From the NCBI GenBank assembly GCA_016937345.1, contig JAFGWE010000007.1, positions 1 to 41,728 of the forward strand: a stretch of DNA of 41,728 bases, given 5' to 3'. Made by a program: the position numbers and the translations under genes. The notes below the pieces were generated by a model that was given only the letters and a program-made list of their open reading frames with translations, was not told the origin of the DNA and did not search any database. Origin of the DNA: Methanomicrobiaceae archaeon. GTDB taxonomy: Archaea; Halobacteriota; Methanomicrobia; Methanomicrobiales; Methanomicrobiaceae. Positions within the stretch are counted from its first letter, which is position 1. The number at the start of each line of letters is the position of its first letter. Of the stretch, positions 1-8,357 are shown in pieces.

Positions 1-237
1 ATAAAGAAAATTACTTCGCTGAAAAATTATAAAACAAGTAGAAAGACTACTGCATTCCATCGCTAGAATGTCTTAAATATAATAAAATGAATTTAAAAAA
101 ATTCGCCATTAAATTTTTTTAACTACCAGAAAATATGAGATATAATCAGAAAATAATCTACATACATTATTTTTATCAAAATTAACGGCCTTCAATAATT
201 CTAAAAAAGACGTTTTAAAAAATAATGATGAAAAAAC

Positions 238-1347
238 CTACAAATTAATCTTTTTATGAGTCCACCTGGAAATATATTTTTGGAAATAGATGCCTATTGC
301 AGCCAGTATAAGCCCTATTGAAGTGGTATAAACAATGGCCCTTATACCCTCTATTCCAAGGAAAGGAAATTCCAGGTTGCTGCTGACAGCAATTATATAG
401 ATGCTCGCACCATAGGCGATTATTCCGACTGAAACAGCAAAAAAAGGAATGGCAATATATCTTCCAAGAGCTGTAATATCATTCAGATATACATCGATGA
501 TTTTTCCAACAGAGGCAATAAGAGCTGCAATTGTAAAATATCCAATTGAGCCGTATACAAATGTAAGCAGGTAGAATATTATTCCCTGATCAGCTGTGTA
601 CCACTCCAATAAACTTGTGAATCCAATAATTATTCCAATAGTACCAATTATAATTGCAGATATATACGCAATAAAAGAAAATCTTCCACCAGTAAATGAG
701 GAATGGAGAGCATTAAATGCATAACTAAAATATTCATCGACTCCAAAGCCTTTGAATAGCAGAAATATTCCAATAACGCCCACCACAATAACAACTGCAA
801 TCTCCGGACTACCCAGAAGATTTGCAACTGCATATAAGAGCATAGCAAGACCTACGGGGACCAGAAATGTTTTTGCAATCTGCGGATCATCTAAAAATTT
901 TTTAATAATATAATAAGTGCTTTCAAGATTTGGCATCTGCTTGACAATTACCCGCTGGATACTTTTCACATCAACAACAGACTGTATTATTGGAAGGACA
1001 AATTCATCCTCTGCACCGTCTGTAACAAGTATGCATTCATTTATCTCATTATCCCATACGATTTTTCCAAGCTCATATGAAATTCTTCTATCGCCTTCTA
1101 TTTCATTAGAATAACTTCCGCCAATAACTGAGATATAGACATCTTCACCTTTTGCTTTCAGCTCATCAAATATTTTTAAACCCTGAAATATGGCATTTAC
1201 ATCTGAATCTTCAGGATCCGCTAGAGCTAATCTATTTGCTGCATCAAGACAATTATCTCTTCCCAAAACAGGCTCAGTGATTTTTGCCTTCAATCCAATA
1301 TCATCGTCACGATCGACACATAATATTAGTGTCTTCACATCTGGCAT
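238..1347 (-). CDS. DUF373 family archaeal membrane protein
   Basis: This protein matches the archaeal DUF373 family, whose function is unknown. The first 155 or so residues form a soluble domain that opens with a hydrophobic strand and an acidic turn (LILCVDRDDDIG) and carries a second conserved-looking stretch, VISVIGG-type, near residue 75. The remaining 210 residues hold about six or seven membrane helices, and the C-terminus is short and basic. The length of 369 aa is normal for the family. The ATG start has no clear ribosome binding site, so the mRNA may be leaderless. The gene stands alone. Family assignment is from recall of the sequence pattern; the biochemical role is not known. Confidence 0.85.
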   Translation of the reverse strand: MPDVKTLILCVDRDDDIGLKAKITEPVLGRDNCLDAANRLALADPEDSDVNAIFQGLKIFDELKAKGEDVYISVIGGSYSNEIEGDRRISYELGKIVWDNEINECILVTDGAEDEFVLPIIQSVVDVKSIQRVIVKQMPNLESTYYIIKKFLDDPQIAKTFLVPVGLAMLLYAVANLLGSPEIAVVIVVGVIGIFLLFKGFGVDEYFSYAFNALHSSFTGGRFSFIAYISAIIIGTIGIIIGFTSLLEWYTADQGIIFYLLTFVYGSIGYFTIAALIASVGKIIDVYLNDITALGRYIAIPFFAVSVGIIAYGASIYIIAVSSNLEFPFLGIEGIRAIVYTTSIGLILAAIGIYFQKYISRWTHKKINL

Positions 1348-1406
1348 CTAATATAAAATTCATTTTGTATGTATAAAAAATTGCCTAAAAAAAGAATAAA
1401 ATGAAT

Positions 1407-2270
1407 TTAGATAAGTTTTGCACGCTGAAGAAGAAGGATATCATCAGTCGTAAGCTTTTCACCGCTTCTAAACTGCTGGAACACCTGTTCTGCTTCTTTA
1501 CGTACTGCTTTTTGCTCTTTAGTAACTTTTGTCTTCTTAGTTTTCTTGCGAAGGCCGCCGATTACCTTGTCGTAGTCACGTATTTCTTTTTGGCATGCGA
1601 TGAAGTTATTATGTTCAGCATCTGCTGCTTCCTGAGCCTCAACAAATTTCTTGTGGGCTTCATCAGCTGCTTCGCGTGATTTATCTGCCTTACGGTAGCA
1701 CTCAACCATCAAATCATGATATTTCTGCGCAAGTTCTGCAGCCTCGGTTACCTGGGCATGAAGGTCTGATGCATTTTTACGAAATTCACGTGCTTCCTGA
1801 AGTTTTGTATGAATTTCCTTATTCTGTTCCAGTTCATCTTCCTGTTCCCGGATAGAGAGTCTGAACTGCTTTATTTTTTCAATTAACTCACGCTCTTTTT
1901 CAGCATTCATCACCCGGGTCTGCTGTTCCATCTCAAGGTGTTCGATCTGCTTCTGAAGCTCTTTTATACCACGATTGTTGCTGATTGCGCCATGCTCTTT
2001 TTTAAAAGCGTCAATATCTTCAAAAAGTGCATTTGCTTTATCATTAAAGACGTTTCTCTCAGCCTTTAACCGGTGAACATCATTATTTGATTTGTCACGA
2101 AGATCTTTGTCCTTCTGTGCCTCATCAACAAACTCACGAGTCTGGGCATTAAGCTGGTTTCGCTCGCGTGCCTGTGCGCTTGCAAGTGCATTCAGTTCAT
2201 TTCGTTTTTCTTTATGTTCCTCCGACTGCTGGAGAACAACTTTTCTTTTTTCTATCAATTCGCTCAACAT
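1407..2270 (-). CDS. Archaeal coiled-coil protein (COG1340-like)
   Basis: The protein is about 287 aa and almost entirely charged heptad sequence rich in Glu, Lys, Gln and Arg, which predicts one long coiled coil from about residue 5 to 225. A basic Lys-rich patch (KKTKKTKVTKEQK) follows, and a short C-terminal segment ends in LLQRAKLI. No signal peptide or membrane helix is seen. Similar archaeal proteins are often labelled phosphoserine phosphatase, but no HAD motifs are visible here, so I do not use that name. The frame is open from a GTG at 2279; the ATG at 2270 is preferred because an AGGT-like site lies about 11 nt upstream. It could be structural or nucleic-acid associated; nothing in the sequence decides this. 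Confidence 0.8.
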   Translation of the reverse strand: MLSELIEKRKVVLQQSEEHKEKRNELNALASAQARERNQLNAQTREFVDEAQKDKDLRDKSNNDVHRLKAERNVFNDKANALFEDIDAFKKEHGAISNNRGIKELQKQIEHLEMEQQTRVMNAEKERELIEKIKQFRLSIREQEDELEQNKEIHTKLQEAREFRKNASDLHAQVTEAAELAQKYHDLMVECYRKADKSREAADEAHKKFVEAQEAADAEHNNFIACQKEIRDYDKVIGGLRKKTKKTKVTKEQKAVRKEAEQVFQQFRSGEKLTTDDILLLQRAKLI

Positions 2271-2279
2271 GCTCAACAC

Positions 2280-2704
2280 ATACCTATAGTAATAAACAAG
2301 GCAGCCTTAAAACAAAAGAATTTTACAAATAACATTTTTTGGATGATCAAGGATAATGAAAATTACGAAACAAAAGATCTCATTCCGGCTATCAAACCTA
2401 TATTTTGATATCCGTATTCTTCTGGCTGTTCGTCTTTTGTTCGACTCCCGATTCCATAACAGGCATCAAAAAATTTAATGCCCGTATAAGTTATTTGCGC
2501 ACTCTTTCAGAGACTGCACAATGATTTCTATAAATTAGAGTCCTTATATTAAATAAGAGTTTCGTACGGAATCTAAAACAGAAAACAAAAATTCTTTTTT
2601 TTAAATTACCGAAAATTTTAGTATTTTTTTATTTACCCGTTATTTTATGACATACCTGCAAAAAATATATTTTTGCGGAGTTATGGAATTTTTTAATGGC
2701 ATTT
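2280..2704. other. 425-bp intergenic region with one hairpin
   Basis: No gene is supported here. The region is AT-rich apart from a more mixed stretch at about 2380-2500. It holds an imperfect inverted repeat, GGCTATCAAA (2387-2396) and TTTGATATCC (2404-2413), separated by a 7-nt loop, with nine of ten positions pairing. T-runs around 2590-2635 may end a transcript. The region should also contain the promoter of the coiled-coil gene, read leftward. No tRNA fold or box C/D pattern was found by eye. Confidence 0.5.
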
Positions 2705-3871
2705 TTAACGGATAAAATCAATTAACCCGCCGCTTGTCTGCTCTGCAGCAGCTCTTCTCCCAGATGAGCTCATGGCATTTGAATTATAACCCCTTCTCTC
2801 AAAAGGACCCTGTGCAATTTCTGATCTTGACATAACAGGACTGCTGTGTCCCATAACCTGGGCACTTTTCACACCGGTCATGATAGCCATAACTCTTACT
2901 TTTCCTTCAAATTCGCTGTTGATGCGGGCACCCCAGATTACATCAGCATGAGGATCCAGCTCATAGGTTAGTGAACTTGCAATCTCTTCCGCATCTGAAA
3001 GAGTAAGGTCACTTCCCCCTGTTATATGGATAAGACTGCCTGTTGCACCACGATAATCAATGTCAAGAAGCGGATGGTTAAGGCATTCATGAACAACACT
3101 CTCGGACTTATTCTGCTGCTTGCTTTCTCCGACAAGCATCACAGCAACACCGCCCTTACTCATTATTGCACGAACATCAGCATAGTCAATGTTTATAAGT
3201 GACGGTTCTGTGATGGTTTCTGAAATTCCCTTTACAGTTTCAGCAATTAACTGATCCATAACAGAAAAAGCCTGACCCAGTGGCAGGTTTGGTACAAAAG
3301 TCATCAAACGATTGTTATCGAGTACTATAACTGAATCTGCTGCATTTGAAAGTGCTTCCAGACCCTCTTCAGCACGAATGAGGCGTGCTTTTTCTACCTG
3401 GAAAGGATAGCTCACCATTCCAACTACAATTGCGCCCTGCTCCTTTGCAATCTGTGCAACCACAGGTGCCACACCAGTACCTGTTCCTCCACCCATTCCT
3501 GCAGTGATAAAGACCAGATCTGCATCCTGCAGAAGACCTTCAAGAGTCGTTCTTGCCATTTCAGCTGCACGCTTTCCAACATCAGGAAAACCCCCTGCAC
3601 CAAGACCTTTTGTTAAGGACTTACCTACAAGGACCCTCTTGTCGGCCTGAATCATCTCAAGATGCTGTTTATCCGTATTGACAGCAATTGTTTCAGCCCC
3701 TTTTACCTTCATGTGGTATAAGCGGTTGATAGTGTTGTTTCCAGCTCCCCCGCATCCGACAATGACAATTCTTGGCTGACCAATAAAATCCTCATCACCG
3801 ATTACGCCGGATTTTTTCATTCCCTGTTCATATTCTGTGTGCTTTAATGCCTCGTTAATTATAGATTGCAT
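2705..3871 (-). CDS. ftsZ: Cell division GTPase FtsZ
   Basis: FtsZ is the tubulin homologue that polymerises with GTP at the division site. The sequence shows the N-terminal nucleotide fold ([13 protein letters not shown]), the tubulin signature GGGTGTG at about residues 127-133, the LDNNRL and DYADVRAIM segments of the central helix and T7 region, and a short polar C-terminal tail. The frame is open from 3916, but ATG 3871 has a textbook AAGGAGG eight nucleotides upstream (3880-3886), giving 388 aa. It lies 93 bp after the ribbon-helix-helix gene on the same strand, probably in one transcript. In haloarchaea the same neighbour, CdrS, flanks ftsZ2, which suggests this is the FtsZ2-type copy; that subtype is inferred from context. 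Confidence 0.97.
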   Translation of the reverse strand: MQSIINEALKHTEYEQGMKKSGVIGDEDFIGQPRIVIVGCGGAGNNTINRLYHMKVKGAETIAVNTDKQHLEMIQADKRVLVGKSLTKGLGAGGFPDVGKRAAEMARTTLEGLLQDADLVFITAGMGGGTGTGVAPVVAQIAKEQGAIVVGMVSYPFQVEKARLIRAEEGLEALSNAADSVIVLDNNRLMTFVPNLPLGQAFSVMDQLIAETVKGISETITEPSLINIDYADVRAIMSKGGVAVMLVGESKQQNKSESVVHECLNHPLLDIDYRGATGSLIHITGGSDLTLSDAEEIASSLTYELDPHADVIWGARINSEFEGKVRVMAIMTGVKSAQVMGHSSPVMSRSEIAQGPFERRGYNSNAMSSSGRRAAAEQTSGGLIDFIR

Positions 3872-3964
3872 CCAATAAACCTCCTTAAAGACCTCTTTTA
3901 AATTTGAATTAGACACCCGGACTTTTCAATAGATGTAATTTTACACTCCTTTTAATTGCAATCA

Positions 3965-4141
3965 TCACATCTCAAATGAGATCTGTTCGCTGTCTCTAAT
4001 TACCCGGTTTGCGTGTTTTCCAATGAGTTCTCTAACACCATACCTGATTGCCTCAGATACGTTAGGAAATTCTCCTGCATCCACCAGTTTTTCAAGCATT
4101 GCAACCTGCTGAGGGGGCAATCTGATTGTAACTCTTTCCAT
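3965..4141 (-). CDS. cdrS: Ribbon-helix-helix regulator, CdrS-like
   Basis: This is a 58-aa protein made almost only of a ribbon-helix-helix DNA-binding fold: a beta strand MERVTIRLPP, then two helices with the conserved turn GEFPNVSEAIRYGV. Its size, its MERVT start and its position directly before ftsZ match haloarchaeal CdrS, a small regulator of ftsZ2 and cell division. The frame stays open to an ATG at 4186, but that extension would be coded by the repeat array and has no ribosome binding site, so ATG 4141 (or the adjacent 4144) is preferred. Phased TGTCNGACATT-like repeats sit immediately upstream, suggesting that the protein controls its own operon. Binding to these repeats is inferred. 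Confidence 0.88.
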   Translation of the reverse strand: MERVTIRLPPQQVAMLEKLVDAGEFPNVSEAIRYGVRELIGKHANRVIRDSEQISFEM

Positions 4142-4154
4142 CATTGAAACCACG

Positions 4155-4220
4155 TGTCCGACATTTGACAGACATAAGTCTGCCATTTGTCTGACAAGAA
4201 GCTACTCTTTGTCAGACTTT
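4155..4220. promoter_or_regulatory. Phased 11-bp operator array before cdrS-ftsZ
   Basis: Six contiguous 11-bp units can be laid out: TGTCCGACATT (4155), TGACAGACATA (4166), AGTCTGCCATT (4177), TGTCTGACAAG (4188), a degenerate unit (4199) and TGTCAGACTTT (4210). Five match TGTCNGACATT at 8-10 of the 10 defined bases, and the core TGTCNGACA is itself a palindrome with an odd centre. A further half-conserved copy, TTTCAGACA, lies at 4224-4232 out of register. Spacing of one helical turn places every unit on the same DNA face. The array covers the expected 5' leader of cdrS, so bound protein would block transcription or elongation. Confidence 0.7.
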
Positions 4221-4247
4221 TGATTTCAGACAACCAATGATAATATC

Positions 4248-4260
4248 TATAAATATATAT
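4248..4260. promoter_or_regulatory. TATA-rich promoter core between cdrS and cobD
   Basis: The stretch TATAAATATATAT is the only strong TATA-like sequence between the divergent cdrS and cobD genes. Read rightward it would place a start about 25 bp downstream, near 4280, in front of cobD. Read leftward it would place a cdrS start near 4225, at the edge of the repeat array. It may serve both directions. This is inferred from sequence only. Confidence 0.45.
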
Positions 4261-4345
4261 ATCTTTGCTTTCCCGAGTAGAGAGCCACTCCCAAATTCTT
4301 TTATTCCACTAAATTCAACTAAATTTGAAAAGGAGAGATTATCTT

Positions 4346-5347
4346 TTGGAATATGATTTTCCGGACAAAGTGAAACATGGAGGAGCATCACAACTTTGTG
4401 AGAGAGGGGATTGCGCACACATAATCGACTTCAGTGCCAATTTGAATCCATATCCTCCGGATTTAGGCTGGAAACCAACCCAGGACATGATCTCTTCATA
4501 CCCCGATGATTCCTACCACAATCTAAAAGATTCGGTTGCGCGTAAATTTGGATGTAAAAATGAGAACGTCTGCGTTGGAAACGGTTCAATTGAAATTATA
4601 AGGACTTTTTTTTATGCTACAGTGAGCAGAGGCGATCAAGTCAGAACTGATCCGCATACATTCGGTGAATACTCTCTTTCAGCCAGACTTGCAGGAGCAG
4701 AATGTACCTATCAAAGCAATAAAAATGTAAAGGTGCATGTTATATGCAACCCAAATAATCCAACCGGAAAACTCCTCTCATTCCAGGAATTGTCCGAACT
4801 GGCAAAAAAAGAGGACGCTTCAGGGAGCAGACTTTTTATCGATGAGGCATTCAATGAACTCTCCGATGGTGCCGAAACACTCATAGGAAAAGGTTTTTCG
4901 AATGTCTTTGTAAGCAGATCTCTCACCAAATGCTTCTCAGTTCCCGGTCTTAGAATAGGGTTTGGTTTCGGTGACCCCAAGCTTATTGAAAAAATGGAAG
5001 TCATCAGACCGCCATGGACACTTAACGGTTTTGCAGAAAGTTTTGCTCTTTTGGCATTGGAAAATTATGATAAACTGGAGAAATCCCGCCAGCTAATAAG
5101 AACAGAAAGAGAGTGGCTCTGTAATAAATTCAAAGAGATAGGAATAGATTATATTCCCTCTCCGACAAATTTTATTCTTCTCAATATAGGACAGGATTCC
5201 GGCAAATTTACACAGGATATGTTAAAACAGGGAATTTTTGTCAGAGACTGTTCATCATTTGGCCTTAAGGAATCAATAAGAGTTGCAGTCAGAACAAGGG
5301 ATGAAAATGAATATCTTGTGGAGGCTTTAATCAGGTGCTGTCACTAA
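4346..5347 (+). CDS. cobD: L-threonine-O-3-phosphate decarboxylase (CobD-like)
   Basis: This is a fold-type I PLP enzyme of the histidinol-phosphate aminotransferase group. It has the CobD-type opening HGGASQL and the segment DFSANLNPYPPDLGW; the family makes (R)-1-amino-2-propanol phosphate for the cobamide nucleotide loop. The PLP lysine is in SRSLTKCFSVPGLRIG at about residue 200, and the cofactor-binding CNPNNPTGKL and FIDEAFNELS motifs are present. TTG 4346 is chosen because AAGGAGAG (4329-4336) lies about 9 nt before it, giving 333 aa. The gene overlaps cobY by 13 bp, which supports a cobamide role over a histidine one. Confidence 0.9.
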   Translation: MEYDFPDKVKHGGASQLCERGDCAHIIDFSANLNPYPPDLGWKPTQDMISSYPDDSYHNLKDSVARKFGCKNENVCVGNGSIEIIRTFFYATVSRGDQVRTDPHTFGEYSLSARLAGAECTYQSNKNVKVHVICNPNNPTGKLLSFQELSELAKKEDASGSRLFIDEAFNELSDGAETLIGKGFSNVFVSRSLTKCFSVPGLRIGFGFGDPKLIEKMEVIRPPWTLNGFAESFALLALENYDKLEKSRQLIRTEREWLCNKFKEIGIDYIPSPTNFILLNIGQDSGKFTQDMLKQGIFVRDCSSFGLKESIRVAVRTRDENEYLVEALIRCCH

Positions 5348-5928
5348 TTATGGCCGGCGGTCTTGGGACAAGACTGAATCTTGGAGAGAAACCCCTTGTA
5401 ACTCTGGCAGAAAAGCCCATGCTCTCTTATGTTATATCCGCTTTTGAAGATGCAGGTTACAGCATCCTTGTTGTTGTCACACCAAAAGTCCCTATGACAA
5501 AAAACTGGTGCAGGGCAAATGGAATTGAAACATATCAGTCAGATGGAAAAGGTTATGTCGAAGATCTAATCGAATGTATAATGGAAACCGGAGAACAGGC
5601 GCCTTTTTTTTCGTGTGTCTCAGATCTTCCGGGTATCAGCAAAGATATTATTGATCAAACATATGATCTTTACCATAAATCCAAAAAGGAGGCCTGCTCT
5701 GTATGGGTACCTGAGAACCTTTTTTCCAGGAACAACTGCAAATGCAACTATTCAGAAGAGATTGAAGGCATTGTTGCATGCCCCGTTGGCCTCAACATAT
5801 TAAACGGTTTAAATATCGACAATGAGCAGGAAGAGCTCAAAATTCTTTTAGAAGAACCAAAGCTTACATTTAATGTGAATACAAGAGAAGAACTAAAAAA
5901 CGCTGAAAAATTTTTCAGGAATTTATAA
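5335..5928 (+). CDS. cobY: Adenosylcobinamide-phosphate guanylyltransferase CobY
   Basis: CobY is the archaeal enzyme that transfers GMP from GTP to adenosylcobinamide phosphate in cobamide nucleotide-loop assembly. The N-terminus has the nucleotidyltransferase signature LIMAGGLGTRL followed by GEKPLV, and the acidic metal site appears as SDLPGI near residue 100. The length of 197 aa is typical. GTG 5335 is used, with GGAGG at 5320-5324 ten nucleotides upstream. The start lies inside the end of cobD, so the two genes are translationally coupled. No other cobamide genes are in the window. Confidence 0.9.
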   Translation: MLSLIMAGGLGTRLNLGEKPLVTLAEKPMLSYVISAFEDAGYSILVVVTPKVPMTKNWCRANGIETYQSDGKGYVEDLIECIMETGEQAPFFSCVSDLPGISKDIIDQTYDLYHKSKKEACSVWVPENLFSRNNCKCNYSEEIEGIVACPVGLNILNGLNIDNEQEELKILLEEPKLTFNVNTREELKNAEKFFRNL

Positions 5929-6100
5929 AAAAATCGGAATATTATGAGATTAGCGTTGATTAAAAACTGAATTTTCATTTTAATTTTACTCAATTTATGA
6001 TTGAAATACTGAAATCACTAACTATTCTTTATAAAACATATGAATTTAGCTATATTTCCTAAAATTATGGCAAAAAATAATAGTTTACAAAGCATATAAT

Positions 6101-7330
6101 ATGAATATGGAAACGTCCCGTGAGATTGAACTTGAAGGTCATATTATCGACTCAGGAATTATGACCCGTATTTTTGACAAAGTTCTGGATATGGGCGGCA
6201 ATTTTGAAATTACCACCTTTGATATAGGAAAGAAAAAACAGGATATCAGTTATGCAAAACTCATCATAAGCGCAGCTGATGAAGAAGAGCTTGAAAATAT
6301 CCTCAGTGAACTCCACCGCCTCGGTGCACGACTCCCTGAAGTGGAAAACGTAAAACTTGAAGAGGCAGAGGGGAACAGAATCCTTCCGAAGGGTTTCTAC
6401 TCAACAACAAACCATCCCACATTTGTTAAATATGATGATAAATGGATTCCTGTCGAAAATATCGAGATGGACTGCCATATTGTCATTGATAAAGAATCCT
6501 TAAGTGCATCCTGCACACCACTTGCAAAAATTAAAAAAGGAGATCTCATTGTAATAGGTGAAAGAGGTGTCAGAGTTGTCCCGCCGGAGAGATCAAGAAA
6601 AGTAAACCAGTTTGAATTCATGCAGAATACTGTCTCTTCAGAAAGACCAAGTGAAACTATTATAAAAAAGATCTCAAAGGAAATGAAGGAAATAAAGTCA
6701 AACGGCGGAAAAATAGGGCTTGTTGGAGGCCCTGCAATAATTCATACAGGGGCTGCTTTCGCACTTGCAGAAATGATCCGCAACGGATACATAGACGTCT
6801 TATTTGCCGGAAATGCCCTTGCAACACATGATATTGAATATAATCTGTTTGGCACATCTCTTGGAATGAACCTTGATACAGGCACTATTGCAGTGGGCGG
6901 CCATAAGAACCATATAACAGCAATAAGTGAGGTCATCAGAGCAGGTTCAATTAAACAGGCAGTTGAAAAAGGGATAATAAAAAAAGGAATCATGTATGAA
7001 TGTGTAAAAAATAATATTCCGTTTGTTCTTGCAGGCTCTATTCGCGATGACGGACCATTACCTGATGTAATAACCGATGTTATGGTGGCACAGGAAGAAA
7101 TGAGAAAGAATCTGCACGGACTTGACATGGTAATTATGATAGGGACACTTCTTCATTCGGTTGCTGTCGGAAACTGTCTTCCGTCATACGTCAAAACAAT
7201 CTGTGTTGATATTAACCCTGCATCAGTGACAAAACTAAATGACCGGGGCTCTTCACAGGCAATAGGAGTCGTAAGCGATGCAGGAGCTTTCCTCCCGCTC
7301 CTTGCAAAACATCTAAAATCAGATGACTAA
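6101..7330 (+). CDS. Archaeal ornithine cyclodeaminase (TIGR00300 / LOR-SDH family)
   Basis: The protein matches the archaeal LOR/SDH-related family (TIGR00300), in which a methanococcal member has been shown to convert ornithine to proline with release of ammonia. The N-terminal domain begins REIELEGHIIDSGIMTRIFD, and the C-terminal half has a Rossmann-like nucleotide site around GLVGGPAIIHTGAA at about residue 207, with a second glycine-rich segment near the end. The 409-aa length fits. ATG 6101 lacks a ribosome binding site; ATG 6107 is equally possible. It stands alone between convergent neighbours. With argF and argG elsewhere in the window it would connect ornithine to proline synthesis. 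Confidence 0.8.
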   Translation: MNMETSREIELEGHIIDSGIMTRIFDKVLDMGGNFEITTFDIGKKKQDISYAKLIISAADEEELENILSELHRLGARLPEVENVKLEEAEGNRILPKGFYSTTNHPTFVKYDDKWIPVENIEMDCHIVIDKESLSASCTPLAKIKKGDLIVIGERGVRVVPPERSRKVNQFEFMQNTVSSERPSETIIKKISKEMKEIKSNGGKIGLVGGPAIIHTGAAFALAEMIRNGYIDVLFAGNALATHDIEYNLFGTSLGMNLDTGTIAVGGHKNHITAISEVIRAGSIKQAVEKGIIKKGIMYECVKNNIPFVLAGSIRDDGPLPDVITDVMVAQEEMRKNLHGLDMVIMIGTLLHSVAVGNCLPSYVKTICVDINPASVTKLNDRGSSQAIGVVSDAGAFLPLLAKHLKSDD

Positions 7331-7342
7331 AAAAAATATTTT

Positions 7343-8329
7343 TTATTCAGTAAGTGGCATGCAGAACGGTTTTTCCTCTTTTAATACATAACGCCACTCC
7401 TCCATGCAGTCACATCCCTTATCAAAATATACCTTGAGCAGATCCTTGTCATTTGTGAGCGAATAATCTTTAATAGCATCAACAATATCCCAGTCACACT
7501 TGCCACAATTATGAGGCCCCCTCCTTTTCCCCCCGCCAACAGGATCAGAGTGGATATGAATATCTGAATCAATTAAGACCTGAAGAACACTCCAGAGATA
7601 AGGGGGCCGGTATGCTTTCTGCTTCCACAACCTTTCAACCTCGGTTCTGTTCTGTACAGTACAAAGGTTCATTGAGATAATATCAGAGTACGGCGCGGAT
7701 TCTTTTATCGATTTTTGCATATCCAAAAGACTTTCTGATTCTGTAAGATACGGAGGCTTCATCATTAGATATGTCTTTATCCCCGCCCCGGCATCTCTGC
7801 CCTCCCTGACTGCATCCTTAAAATCATCAAAGGTATGGCCTTTATCAATACATTTTTCCCGGATATAATCATTTGTAGTTTCAAGACCCATCGCAACATA
7901 AAAAGGCTTTTCCCAGGAGCTATCATCAATTATTCCTATAAAATCCGAAACAACATCCTTTTTGACATACTCTGTTCTTGATTCGGCAATCACAATTTTA
8001 CCTTTGAATGCCTCACCTATGGCATTTCGTGCATCTGAAGGCACCTCTGTTGTATCAAAGAAGCTTCCTGAAGTAAAAATTTTGACCATCTGATAACTAT
8101 CAGGCCTAAATTCACCCAAAACCCATGACAGCTGCTGTCTGATTCTTGCAGAAAGCTCCTCTGCAGCCATTTTGTGGTACCTTTCGCTTTTATATCCGCA
8201 CATTTTACAGCGATTCCAGGTACAGCCTCCAGATTTGAATATTACAGTCAGACATTCAATAATCTCTCCTGCATACTCTTCTTTGCTCATCCAGCATGCA
8301 AGAGGTTTTTCAATTCGTTCAGATATCAT
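7343..8329 (-). CDS. raSEA: Archaeosine synthase radical SAM subunit RaSEA
   Basis: RaSEA works with ArcS to turn lysine-modified preQ0 into archaeosine at position 15 of archaeal tRNAs. The iron-sulfur motif is seen as CTWNRCKMCGY at about residues 29-39, a Cx4Cx2C spacing, followed by radical SAM barrel elements such as KIFTSGSFFD and GLETTND. A second cysteine group lies near the C-terminus (HNCGKCDW and KGCDCMEEW). The frame is open to 8467, but the upstream part is antisense to the next gene; ATG 8329 gives 328 aa, matching the family. Only 28 bp separate it from the divergent surface-protein start, so both promoters must overlap neighbouring coding sequence. Confidence 0.88.
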   Translation of the reverse strand: MISERIEKPLACWMSKEEYAGEIIECLTVIFKSGGCTWNRCKMCGYKSERYHKMAAEELSARIRQQLSWVLGEFRPDSYQMVKIFTSGSFFDTTEVPSDARNAIGEAFKGKIVIAESRTEYVKKDVVSDFIGIIDDSSWEKPFYVAMGLETTNDYIREKCIDKGHTFDDFKDAVREGRDAGAGIKTYLMMKPPYLTESESLLDMQKSIKESAPYSDIISMNLCTVQNRTEVERLWKQKAYRPPYLWSVLQVLIDSDIHIHSDPVGGGKRRGPHNCGKCDWDIVDAIKDYSLTNDKDLLKVYFDKGCDCMEEWRYVLKEEKPFCMPLTE

Positions 8330-8357
8330 TAATGCTATAGTAGTTGATCCTGTAGAT

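Noticed and set aside
2430-2470. tRNA-like T-arm sequence GGAGTCGAAC on the minus strand
   Set aside because: No matching acceptor, anticodon or D arm could be assembled around it.
4155-4220. CRISPR-like repeat array
   Set aside because: Units are only 11 bp, directly adjacent, without spacers, and lie in a promoter; this fits an operator.
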